Below the pieces are notes generated by a model. The model had not been told where the DNA came from. It saw nothing but the letters and a program-made list of their open reading frames with translations, and did not search any database. From positions 17,174,001 through 17,238,000 of the forward strand of contig NC_053049.1 of the NCBI RefSeq assembly GCF_003473485.1: 64,000 nt of DNA, read 5' to 3'. Positions 21,660 to 33,246 of the stretch are shown in pieces. Position numbers and translations under genes: made by a program. This DNA comes from Medicago truncatula (lineage: Eukaryota; Streptophyta; Magnoliopsida; Fabales; Fabaceae). Numbering within the stretch: the first letter of the stretch is position 1; each line of letters begins with the position of its first letter.

Positions 21660-22974
21660 AATTTGTCTATGTTGTTAGTCTTGGGGATTATCAATGTTGG
21701 TCGTTTGCCACTTGATACGATTTTGGTCGGAATGGTTCTTGTAAGTCAATAGGTTTATGATTTATTGAGATTATTCTTCTATGATTGAGTGAATTTGTAT
21801 GAATGAATGATTATATGTTGGATATGATGTTTATCATGGAATGTTGTATGTTCTCTTACTTAGGATGTAAGAAATGTTTGAAATAGTAAAACTGTATGAG
21901 ATAGTTGATGTTGAATGACATTGTTGATTATTGATGATCATGTTGATGTGGTGATAATGAATCTTATGATTTGATTGTGTATGGACATGTTTTCTTGCTA
22001 ATGCAAATGTTGTGGAGATGATCAATATATTTGGAAGTTGTCCTCTATATTGTGGGAAAATTGTGGGGTGATGTCGCATTATCGAGTCTTTGTTACATGT
22101 CTATGCATCATAGTCGTGTTGAGATTTTATATGATGTTTTTGTTGCTTCATTGGGCTCCGGCCTAGCAGAGATCATTTAGTGATCTAGTTTTGTGGACTT
22201 CGGTCTTGCAGAGATCCATTAGTGATCTAGATTGTGGGCTTCGGCCTTGCAGAGGCCTTTGAAGGTCTAATAGGTGACGACCTTGAAGTGAAATGGTACC
22301 ACATGCATATATGTGTCGAACTAGGTGCATATCATGACATGAGTCTTATTGGTGAAATGTGATTGATGATTGTGTATAAATAAATGTGATTTGATGATTG
22401 TTCATGACACTTGTGATTGGTGATTAATTGATGTGAGATATTGAAATTATAGTGTGAATACATTTGTGATTTTATTATCGGATTAAATACATGATATTTA
22501 AATTGAATCATTCATGTTAATTGTTATGTGGATTATGATGATGTAATACTTACCCCCAGTGGTTTTGACCGACTACCTATCTGTATGGATGTGTAGACGC
22601 TGTGCAGGATTAGTTGCTCTGGTGAGTTCTTGTTGCTTGGTGGATATCGGGAGCTATCTCCGGTATCGTTGTTAGTCGAGTCTAGGTTGGCTCTGATCTA
22701 GGCGTCTGTTAGATTTCCTAGATTTATCTGTTGGATTTTTATTTCATGTTGGAGATTTGCCCGTTGTTGGGATTTTGAGATTCATCTATGTTGATGTAAT
22801 AATTGATTTATGACATGTATGTCTCGAAGTATTCTGGTTTATATCCGCTGCGACTGTTGAGATTTTTTATGCATTCATGTTGAATTTGAATTTTGTATGA
22901 TGACGTAGCATCTATTTCTTGAATAAATGAATTATTCACATGTTTTATTGCTTTAATAGAAATAGGGTGTTACA
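21660..22974 (+). mobile_element. Probable solo or truncated Ty3/gypsy LTR
   Basis: It ends with 'gaaatagggtgttaca' at 22974, a typical plant Ty3/gypsy LTR terminus ending in CA, preceded by an AT-rich 3' part. The interior contains 'gactacctatctgtatggat' and a three-unit degenerate repeat (22153-22270). No internal domain adjoins on either side. The left boundary is not determined. Confidence 0.5.
22153..22270. repeat. Three degenerate tandem units of about 41-43 bp in the LTR
   Basis: Units start at 22153, 22195 and 22236 and share 'ggcttcggccttgcagaga' followed by 'tagtgatcta'; the third has diverged. Confidence 0.8.
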
Positions 22975-23716
22975 TTGCACAATGTGGAAAATTTGACAAA
23001 TTTCAAACAATTGTGAAACGTTAACGCATGATCGATTTTGTGCAATGTTACCAAATAATTGATAAACTATGAAATGTTGATGTTTGTGATTGCTGGATGT
23101 TGTTGTTTCAATTTGATTTCATGCAGAATTGCCGTTTAAAATTACAGGTACAAACAAGCCAAAATGGTCGGAAAAACCATTGCAGACTGCACCGGTTCTG
23201 TTTACTGGTGTGAACTAACTGCCGCCGGAGGCTTTTAGGTAATTTTCATATGTTATTATGAACATTTGTATGTTAGAAAAACAATTTTCTAAACCCTTTG
23301 ATCATTATAAATCAAAATAGGCCCTTAGATGATGAAAGCCCATTAAACCTTATAATGAATCACATACATGTAAATTTTCTTTCCTTTTCTTCATCTTCTT
23401 TCTTCTTCATCTTCATAACCTTGGTACATATTCAAACCAAGAAATTAAAAACTCATATTATTTTTTCAATCTTCATCTCTTCTTCTTCCAAAACCCATAA
23501 ATCCCAAAATTACTTAATCTTTAAATTAAAAATTCATCTACTCAAAAACAACAACACTCAACACATAATTTTATCACTACACCACCATCGTTACCAAAAA
23601 CAACTTCTCCATATAGGGGTCTTAAATAAAACTCTGGGTCTTATAAGACCCTGAAAAAAATTCTTTCTAATAGGGATACCTAATACATATCGGGTCTTAA
23701 ATGGTTAAGACTCTCC
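22975..23716. other. Intergenic with a CT-rich stretch and a 16-bp palindrome
   Basis: 23370-23500 is pyrimidine-rich. GGGTCTTATAAGACCC at 23636-23651 is a perfect palindrome, next to two further 'gggtctta' words (23616, 23695). The open stretch 23298-23654 is low complexity and not called as a gene. Confidence 0.5.
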
Positions 23717-24009
23717 CATGTGAGATGGTTTAAAGTTCATAAGTAAGGAATTTTAGTTTAGTCTTTTGTTGTCGATACAACATTTTGATATTGTAAATTT
23801 ACTTCTTTATATAGTATTCCAACATATAATAACTTTGTCGAAATCTATAAATAAGAGAAAATTTCACATTATTACATTTTGTGTATCATTACTTCATGTG
23901 ATATCTAACATTGGTTGTTGACTAATTAAATGTAGTATCAGCAATATCTCGACAAGACATACGTAGAAAACGTGACATCTTCGATTCAACTATCTATGTT
24001 AAACGATTG

Positions 24010-25170
24010 ATGGTCAATTATCTCCCTAAAATTCTAAGTTTTGTCAATTATCCCTCTGATATTAACAAAACTTCAATTACCCCTCTGAAATTGCACGACG
24101 TTAATCAATTTATCCCCTCCATCAAATTATTCTGTTAGTCAACATGACATTTTGCAAATACTCACCTAAAGTTTTGTACTTATGTGCAAAATACCCCTTA
24201 AACTTAAAAATTTATATATTTTTTCCTTATACTTGACACTTAATGTGAAATATATATATTTTTTTTCTTATACTTGACACTTAATGCCCCTGACGTTTCT
24301 TATATTTTTTTTTTTATAAAAACATTTTATAAAATTCAAATACATCTACTTAACTTCAAAATTAACATTTCTCTTAATCCAAGATACATGCATACGCTTC
24401 AATCAAATCCATTAATAACCTGGTAATCCAACACATAAGTTGAACTGTTGAAACCAAACTAATCAGCAAAATATTAAATTAAAAATGTTCAAATCTGACA
24501 ACTTTTTTTTTTTTTTTTTAAAAAAAGAAAATACCAAAGATTGCTAACTTAACATATCTAAAAAGTTACCGTATTCCTACACATGTTTAAAGGGAGAAAT
24601 ATAGAATACAATAATCCTTTTTAAACTTACATTTGTACAGCATCCAACTTTGAATGGTGTAATAACTAGCATTATCTGTACACGAGAACATCAAATAGAA
24701 ATGCTAGCAACAAATGCTACAATTTAATAAATGTTACATTCATTGCAACACTCATCTTAAACTGTACAATGCAAGCTAATACCGTACTATAAGATGTATG
24801 CAATCAACTGCAATTAACACCACACTTTAGCTGAAATCTACTAAAGAACAACAGAAAAAAAAACAACTATTGAAATCTATGCATTTTCATGATGCATATT
24901 TGAATCTATGAAATGAAACAAATACTCCTTCTATCTCACATTAAGGTCAAGTATAAGAAGAAAAAAAATAATAATTAAGTTAAGGGGTATTTTGCACATA
25001 AGTGCAAAACTTCAGGGGGTATTTGCAAAACGTCATGTTGGCTAACAGAAGAATTTGACGGAGGGGGTAAATTGATTAATGTTGTAGAATTTCAGGGGGT
25101 AATTGAAGTTTTGTTAATTTCAAGGAGGTAATTGACAAAACTTACAATTTCAGGAGGATAATTATCTATT
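24010..25170. mobile_element. Long-TIR (MULE-like) non-autonomous element
   Basis: Left arm 'gtcaattat...aagttttgtcaatta...aacaaaacttcaatta' is mirrored by the right arm; similarity extends about 190 bp or more to 'ttatgtgcaaaatacccctt' and further to 'cttatacttgac'. The interior has no transposase. The other RBL copy shows the uninterrupted site near 37855-37870. Long inverted repeats without coding capacity are typical of MULE-derived elements; the superfamily is inferred, since the target duplication could not be read. Confidence 0.8.
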
Positions 25171-25559
25171 TACTCTTTAAATATTACAACATAATCATTA
25201 TAGCCATATGCTATATACTATTACATTAAATTTTCATGTGATTTACCAAATTTTAGATTATGATAACCTCAAAGTGATGAATCATATGATCTCAAAACAC
25301 ACGTTGATTTTGGAGCAACTTTGATAAACAATATTCACATTAAGATCATGAATAAAATACACAATTACATTTTATTGTTTATTTTTGAAGTTTACAAAGA
25401 AATTTAACTTAAGTAAAACACACACGTTTGATCATCACTTACTTGTGTTACCTTTTTCCCCGACTCAATGTGTCGGCATACTTAAATCGCTCTTTGTTGT
25501 CTAATCGTTATTGGCATTTGGCAGTCTTAATTTGAGTGGATTCACCAATTCTTTTTGAA

Positions 25560-26150
25560 AAAGTCAAGCTAATTCATTGAAATTTGCATTGAGAAGAATC
25601 GAACATAAGACTTCGAAAATAATAATTTAACACACTTCGAAAAAGATTGTCTTGCGGGTCTATTTTAATATAATAAAAAATTGAATACATATTTTTCACT
25701 ATTTTTTATTCACAATTTCATTAACATGTAGTTTTAAATCCTATTATAAAATACGAAACAATCCAAAATAAAATTAAAATATGTGAAAAATTACTAAAGA
25801 CAATAAAGCATGGTTATTTAAAAGTTAATTTTATATTCTAAATTATAAAATCAATAGAAAAATATTTAAATTTAATTATCATTGACATTTAAATTATAAA
25901 AAAATGGATTAATTTTTCTTAAATGGTGGTTCAAAATTAATATATATCATAAAAATATTTATTTATGTTAAAATTGATTAATGTGTAGTGCATATTTCAT
26001 TATTAAGGGAGGAGGTTGTAATCCAAGCATCTTATAAGGAAGGGGATATAAATTTTACTTTTCAAGGGAGGTGAATGTATATTTTAACATAAGAGGGAAG
26101 AGGAGTGTAATTCAAACATATTTGAGGGGATGAATGTGTAATTTACTCTA
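25560..26150. mobile_element. Inserted DNA absent from RBL copy 2
   Basis: The two RBL segments stop matching near 25560 and resume at 'gaattaaatacaattttacaaactca' near 26177. The right part (25985-26150) has repeated 'gggaggaggttgta', 'gggaggtgaatgta', 'gaggggatgaatgtgtaa' words like an inverted-repeat element end. The left end was not identified. Confidence 0.5.
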
Positions 26151-26598
26151 TAACAAATATTTACACCAACCATTACGAATTAAATACAATTTTACAAACT
26201 CAACATCATTTGGATTAGATGGTTAGAAATCTTTTACGACTTAACCAGAGATCCTAAGTTCATGTTCAGTCTCGAGAATGCAACAAAAGAGCAATGTGAA
26301 CCAACACAATCCCATTCCGTTTGAAGGATAAGTCTTTACAATTACACACAAAATTACTCGATTCATATGAAAAATAAAAAGAAAAATACTCTTGAATTAA
26401 TTTTTACTTTTTCGGTCAAACTTTTTAATTATTTTTTTTGGTCAAACTCTTTAATTATTTTTATAAAAGATAAATAAATTAACAAAATCAATGTATTTTC
26501 CTTATAAAAAAAAAAATATCGATGTATTTTTGTCTATATTTTATTTGAAGGATGTATTTGGTCTTTTATACAAAAGGACCGGATTATACGTTTAAGAG

Positions 26599-26604
26599 TG
26601 ACGT
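26599..26604 (+). promoter_or_regulatory. TGACGT motif upstream of RBL copy 1
   Basis: A bZIP-type TGACGT core 82-87 bases upstream of the ATG, kept in copy 2 at 41758-41763 within 'gagtgacgtt'. It is followed by the pyrimidine-rich leader. Binding is inferred only. Confidence 0.4.
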
Positions 26605-26685
26605 TTTTGGACTGTTTGTCTCACTCTCACAATTTCGCTTTCCCTCTCTCACTCTCCTTTGCAACTTCGAGCTTCTCTTGAAACG

Positions 26686-29600
26686 ATGAACAACTCCATT
26701 ATCGGTTAGTTTTTCTCTTTTCTTCTCCTAATTTTTGAAAATGATTATGATTATAACCTCATTACTTATTATTAGGGCATGATTTCTTTCTAATTGTTTT
26801 GAAGAGTTAAATATATGTAATGTAGCCACAAAATCATAATTTACTTACCCTAATGTTTTATTTATGTCACTTTGATTTTTAGTTTCTTATGCTAAGTTCT
26901 GATAATGTTATTAATATTAATTATGGTTTGGATTATGAAGATCCGTTGCAAGGTGATTTTCCTGAAGTGATAGAGGAGTATCTGGAACATGGAATTATGA
27001 AATGTATTGCTTTCAATCGTCGTGGTACCCTTCTTGCTGGTAAAATTCACTATAACCTTCTTTTTTGTATGCTTGTTTGAAAAAAAATATTGTGTATTTT
27101 AGTGACCGTTTTATAGGGTTTTATACTGCTGTTGACTGATGCGGCGAATCCTGTTTAAAATAAAAGGCAGATTTGATTTTTTATTTTAGGGTTAATACCT
27201 CAAGTAGCCCCTGTAATTTGAGCGAGGTCTGAAAATTTGCCAAATCGCAGGGGTTATTTGAGGTGTTAACCATTTTTTTATGGTGGTTTGAAAACATTGT
27301 GTATTTTAGTGACCAAAATACCCTTTATCTAGTTGGTTTGGAAAGAAATAGGTTTAATTGTATGTTGTAGTTATGTCAAATTTACAGGGTTTTATCGAGG
27401 TTTATATTGTGGTTGCATCGTAATTCATCACATTGTATAGAATTGTGGTCGAATGATGTGTGTGCAATCGCAGTGGCGTTGCAATGGCAAAGGCATCAAA
27501 ATATTTGATGTCACTGTGACGGCAACAATAATGGTTTGAACTATATCAAAGCTCGGGTTTCTGCTAGTGATTGTGGGAGCCTGTGTTTAAATTCTAGTTG
27601 ACGCTTAGTCATGTGATTGTCTGTTGCTTTGTGAATTTGTTATTCCTTGTAGTAAATAGCAGCTGTAGCGGCTTTGCGTAGCCTTTTTGAGTCGTAACCA
27701 AATAGCATAGCAAAGGAATAAGAGTTGTAGCAGCCGCTATAGTGACGTTCTTGAGAAAACCATAATATGCCCTCATGTTATTGCCATTCACTCTGTTTTT
27801 ATTTGGACATCTTAAAAATTTACTTTATAATGGATTTGAACATAGCTACATAATTCGCTAGACTGCCTGAGAACCGCCTACCGATTTGGGTGTGCTTTTT
27901 CTGTGGTACAGTGTCCTCTTAGATTTGATTCTTGGGCTAGCGTTTTTTGTCCAATTTGTGGGTGTTTTTTTCTTGATCATGTACACTTTGTAAGTCTTGG
28001 GATTGGCCGCTGTTTTGTGGTGACTTTCCCTTACTGAATTTCGGTTGTCCCTATATTGTGTTTGTTCCTTGTATTGCCTTCATGCACTTCTTGTGTAGTG
28101 AACTTTTTTAATAAAGTTTTGCTGATTTAAAAAAAAGGAAAATTTTATTTTATATTTTATATTCAAAACATTGAGCTTGAATCTGGACTTGATTGGTCGT
28201 CGTCCGACTGCTACGAGACTGTGAGTTTCATTGACGCGGCTGCAATGGTATTGCTATTGCGGAGGCATCATAATCTCTGGCTTTTTCCAATGATGATGGG
28301 GGTCTGTGTTTAAATTCTAGCATTTTAATTTGGGTTTAAGTTAATATTTTATGTATCTTGCTGTTGAGTTCTTACAAATAGAGCAGCCTGGTAAATTTTT
28401 ATGTGGAGAAGTAAGCTGATTTTGTACGCAAGGGATGCTAAGTCACATGATCTTTTGTTATTTTGTAAATTCGTTTACAACAACAATCAAGCCTATCTCT
28501 GTAGTAAATAACGGCTGCTATAGTGGCATTGCACACCATTTTTTGTGCAGCGGCCAAATAGCATAGAAGTCGAATAACAGTTATAGCAGTCGCTACAATG
28601 AATTTCTTCAAAAAACCCAAATTTGCCCACAACTTATTGTCATTCACGCTGTTTTTGTTTGAACTTCTTGGTGGTCCTTTCGCCCTAAAGCTTATTTACT
28701 TTATAATGGATTTTAAATATGTAGATAATAATGAACTTTGATTATTGGTTATGAATATCTTTAATTTTGTGAATTCTTCTATTTTTGAATTTCCCATGTG
28801 TGCGTTAATACAATATTAATTTCATCAATTGTTTCATTAAACTTTGAAGTAGTGGCCATACCGCTACACACTATACAGCTATATCATTTTGGTGGTTTTG
28901 GTTACACTCCGCCGTTCTTCAATGATCATATAGATCTTACAATATTTTGGGTATTTAATTTGTATATGTAAGATCGATTGGTTGCCCTAATTAGGAAAAA
29001 TGTTGGGAGCAGATTGCCAATTGCAGATTTATGCTATAATTGATGCCAAATTAGCTATACTCTCTGTTTTCATCCGAAAATCCCTAATCCACTCTGCCCA
29101 GAGTCCAATTACCCTGTAACGTCTCAATTTCTGCAGTTTCTGTCGAGGTTTGAAGTGTGTATAAGGACGGAGAGTCTAGGACTCATGGATAGTTTTCTGT
29201 ATTGATATCCGCTCTATATCACATTGATACTAGGGCAGAGATTGATTGTTTAGCAATAAAGATTATATTTATACGTTTATCCTGTTTTCTGGTCCAATTC
29301 TATTGTAATGCCATGAGTATGATCTCAAATGCTATATATTGCTATTGTCATCGATATGATTGTATGGAAAGTAAAAAGATATTGGTTCTCTCAATGGTAA
29401 TTAATTGAAGAGATTTGTTCCTCGTTTTACGGTGATCCAACTTTGGTATTTTCATAAAATCATTAGGTTGTAAACATTCAAGTGGTTATAATGCATTAGA
29501 CTGTTCTGTGATACCATTAATGATGGTACAGATTTAGAAGTGTAAATTCATACTTGAAACTGTCCATTCTTCTAATCTTTTTGTCATTTGCCTATTTCTT

Positions 29601-31963
29601 TTATGTCAACTTCCTAAACCTTTTGCGATGAGTTTGGTCAGCACGTATGTGTGTTGCATGTAATCTATCTGGAAAAGAAAAATTCAGTGCGTTCAAGTAT
29701 ATACCGTAAAAAGTTTTGAGTATACTTTATTTATTTTCCTAGTGGGATTAGATTTCAGGAGGTAGTATTAGTGAGTGTATATCTTTCTGGTCAACGCGTT
29801 TTTTTTTTCCTTCCCTACTTTGAAGCATATATGCTTAAATTTGCATTTGAATGTGTGGATTGGATTAAAATATAGCATGTGTTGCTCTTTTATGAATTAT
29901 TCACTCAAGGTATTCTACATTACCAACATTCTCACTCATGTTACTTGATTTGATAAATTTAATCAGCTGGCTGCAATGATGGAAGCTGTGTTATTTGGGA
30001 TTTTGAAGTCAGGGGCGTTGCTAAAGAGCTTCGAGATAATGAATGCTGTTCTCCCATCACCAGTATTTGTTGGTCAAAGGGTGGTAATCGAATTCTTGCA
30101 TCTGCTGCAGACAAGTCATTATCCCTGTGGGACGTCTTGAGTGGTAAAAGGATAAAAAGAATAGTTTTGCAGCAAACCCCTTTACTAGCCCGTCTTAATC
30201 CGGGATCCTCCAAATCATCTCTCTGCTTGGCGTGTCCTCTCTCACGTGCTCCAATGATTGTTGACTTAAACACTGAAAATACAACTTATCTTCAAGTTTC
30301 TGTCTCTGACAAACCAAGTGGACCAAACCCTGCCTCACGCAACAAGGGTTCTGATGGAAGTACCTCCTTCACACCTACTGCAGCATGTTTTAGTAAGTAT
30401 GGAAACCTTGTTTATGTGGGAAACTCGAAAGGTGAAATTCTTGTAATTGACAGTAAAGATGGCGAGGTACATGCCATGGTTCCTATCTCTGGTGGTTCAG
30501 TAGTGAAGAACATTGTATTCAGCAGGAATGGACAGTATCTTCTAACAAACTCAAATGATCGAGTAATCAGAATCTATGAAAATCTGCTTCCGCCAAAAGA
30601 TGAAGTTAGAGCACTAGCTGAACTGAACGAGAACCTCGGTGATCTAAATGGTGTAGAGAAGTTGAAGGCTGCAGGATCAAAATGTTTAACTTTGTTCCGT
30701 GAGTTTCAAGATGCAATCACGAAGGTGCACTGGAAGGCACCCTGTTTCAGTGGTGATGGTGAGTGGGTTGTTGGTGGTTCTGCTAGCAAAGGAGAGCACA
30801 AGATTTACATATGGGATAGAGCTGGACATCTTGTGAAAATCCTTGAAGGGCCTAAGGAAGCCCTTATTGATTTAGCGTGGCATCCTGTACGTCCAATTGT
30901 TGTGTCTGTTTCTTTGTGTGGCATAGTTTATATCTGGGCCAAAGAGTACATTGAGAACTGGAGTGCTTTTGCTCCTGATTTCAAAGAGATTGAGGAAAAT
31001 GAGGAGTATGTGGAGCGAGAAGATGAATTTGATTTGAATCCTGACACTGATAATGTATGTGAACATTATATGGTCATAGGTCTTATTATTTTCCGATTGC
31101 CTCAAAAGAACAAAAGAAACATCTTCTTCTTTCTTAAATAACCTCTCAGTAGGATTCAAATCCAGCTGAAGTTCTGACCATCTGTCATATAAAAAAGACT
31201 GGCCGGCTCTTGTAGGATTCCCAAGAAATTCTTTGATTTCTTTTGGAAACAAATCATTATTCATTCTTTTCCTTTTTATGGTCTCAATCAAGTTCATATC
31301 CTTGCAGGTAAAAGGATCTGATGTCAATGAAGATGAGGACGTTGACATTGTGACAGTCGAGAAGGATCCTAATTTCAGCGACTCTGATATGTCTGAGGAA
31401 GAGCTACGTTATCTACCAGTATCTCCCATTCCCGATGTTCCTGAACAGGAAGACAGGCTTTTAGATAGTTCTTCAAAGATTGGGGACAGCAATAACTCTG
31501 GATCACCATTTTCAGAAGAAGTGGTAGCAAATGGACACATGATGAGTCATGCCTCAAGTCCACTTGAAGGTAATGTCACACCATGCAAAATATGCTTGTA
31601 ACGGAGTATTTTCATTCTTAAGAATCCCAATGTTTTAATTGAACTGTTGAAACACTTTGTCAGGCCTTTATGAGTTTAGGTTTCTTCCCCATGCTGTTCT
31701 CAGAATTTGAATATTTCAAATACATTGATTCTGTTAGTGTTTGCATTTTTGACATTTTGCCTTCAATATTATTTATAGATGATGCTGTGGGAACAAGAAT
31801 TAAAAGAAGGCGGAAACCATCAGAGAAGGTGTTGGAGTTGCAGGCTGAAAGAGACAATAAAACCTCAAACTCTAGCAAACCATCAAGAACCAAAACTAAA
31901 TCTTTTGTTGATGAGAGCAATGGTAATGATTTTTATTATGATGATGACCTGTCTGATGAATGA
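26686..31963 (+). CDS. RBL: RBL/RbBP5-like WD40 subunit of COMPASS, copy 1
   Basis: Five exons: 26686-26704, 26941-27039, 29967-31054, 31308-31569 and 31779-31963, all with GT-AG introns and matching phases. They encode 550 residues. The protein opens '[20 protein letters not shown]', followed by WD40 blades visible as 'CVIWDFE' (47-53), 'SLSLWDV' (90-96), '[10 protein letters not shown]' (about 192-201), '[11 protein letters not shown]' (about 234-244), '[11 protein letters not shown]' (about 317-327) and 'VYIWAKE' (about 360-366). An acidic linker ('[16 protein letters not shown]') and a tail with a basic patch '[11 protein letters not shown]' and an acidic end follow. This is the plant counterpart of RbBP5/Swd1, a core nuclear subunit of COMPASS-like H3K4 methyltransferase complexes; in Arabidopsis RBL acts with WDR5a and ASH2R. 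The 2.9-kb intron 2 holds repeats. Its promoter has the pyrimidine-rich leader of copy 2 but no clear TATA. Confidence 0.93.
27190..27275. mobile_element. Small inverted-repeat element in RBL copy 1 intron 2
   Basis: 'gggttaatacctcaagtagcc' at the left and 'ggggttatttgaggtgttaacc' at the right are inverted copies. Copy 2 has a larger member of the family at the matching place (42381-42575). Confidence 0.7.
27480..28690. repeat. Internal direct duplication in RBL copy 1 intron 2
   Basis: 27480-27840 and 28225-28690 share 'gaggcatc.taat', 'gtctgtgtttaaattctag', 'agtaaata.c.gctg' and 'tttataatggattt'. Both yield similar antisense open stretches ('FLK..', 'LLCYL'), which are not genes. Copy 2 keeps only part of one unit (about 42560-42740). 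Confidence 0.7.
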
Positions 31964-31985
31964 CAGCAGATTGTAATACAAAAGT

Positions 31986-32300
31986 ACATTTTTTTAAATT
32001 TCTTTAGAATTGCTTAGCAAATTTTCATCAGGTGGGTTCAAGTTATATATAAATATGATTGAGTTGGTCATGCAAGCAAACGTTTTGTTGTTTAGATATA
32101 CCGAATTCAACCCAACATCTGAGAACATTGAACAAGTTTTCTCTGTGTTTGATTTAATATCCAGCAAGGCCAATGACAAAAGTTATCCACTTATTTTAGG
32201 GTCATAATTCTGAGGCGATATTCAGCATACACAAATGAAATGAAACTAGTTGTTTGTATATGGTACAAAAAAGCATTTTTTACCCATAGTATGTGGTTGT
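31986..32300. other. Intergenic, nothing recognised
   Basis: Downstream of RBL copy 1; AT-rich, unrelated to the sequence downstream of copy 2. Confidence 0.5.
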
Positions 32301-33246
32301 CAATGAAGCCCAGATAAGTAATACGAGCATGATACAAATATTTGGATACGCGGAATTTTAAAAATTCAAGATATGATTTAACTTAGATATGTTTACAAAT
32401 TTTTTATAATAAAACATATATGCACGTATAACATTTGATATAAATATGCATTGATTAATATTTATTGATATATAATTATAAATATCACAATTTATTAAAA
32501 AAATAATACTTTTGATCAAAACAAATTATCAGTTTATGTGTAAATCATAATAATCTAGGACGTCTCAAAACAGATTTTGTTTAAATGTTGATTGATTAGG
32601 TCTCTTTTCTTTTATTCTCTTTTCACAAACTTAACTCACCTTTTTCTCAACTTTATCTTCTCTACGATACATATCCATGAAGTATTTTAGAAGAGTAATG
32701 CTAGCGATACTCTCTCTAATACTCATTTCTTTATTGGTTTAAACCATTATAGGTCTACACTTTGAAAATTGAACTCTCACAAAATGGTGGGACATACATT
32801 GATTTCATCCAATAAACAATTACGTGCTAGAGAGAGTGTTAGACCATGTCCAATGGTTCACCATTCAACATCCACTTTTTCAATTCCCAAGACTCCACAT
32901 CATTTTCTCTCTCTTATTCAATACTCATTCAACTTTTACCCTCTCCAATGATTTTTCATTCAACACTCTACCCCACCACTTTTTATTTCTTATTCTTATT
33001 TAATTTTTTTTTTTTTATAATTACATAAAATTATCGATTATAATTAAATTAAAATAATACAATTAACTATTTATTTTTTAGGTTTTTTGGAAAAACAAAA
33101 TTTTGCAAAATAATTTATTTTTATTTTCTTAACTTAAAATGCAATACAAAAAACTAAGCACGCGGCACACAAATAATTTAAAATGCAATACAACAAACTA
33201 AGCATACAACACACAAGTAATTTATTTAGTACGATAGAAATCATCT

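Larger units (their letters stand above)
23717..31985. repeat. Segmental duplication carrying RBL, copy 1
   Basis: Similarity to 37564-45957 begins at 'ggtttaaagtt' and runs through the upstream region, all five exons and the introns to just past the stop codon ('gacagca.attgtaa'). Interruptions are explained by separate insertions: 24010-25170 and about 25560-26150 here, and 38112-40375 and 41014-41295 in the other copy. Confidence 0.85.

Noticed and set aside
23298-23654. 118-codon plus-strand open stretch
   Set aside because: Low-complexity Ser/Phe/His peptide from pyrimidine-rich DNA, no family, and it runs into a palindromic repeat.
27609-28647. Two similar minus-strand peptides inside RBL copy 1 intron 2
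   Set aside because: They derive from a direct duplication of intron DNA; the peptides are not conserved in copy 2 and have no family.
30872-31348. 158-codon minus-strand open stretch
   Set aside because: It is antisense to RBL exon 3, intron 3 and the start of exon 4, whose sense coding is certain.
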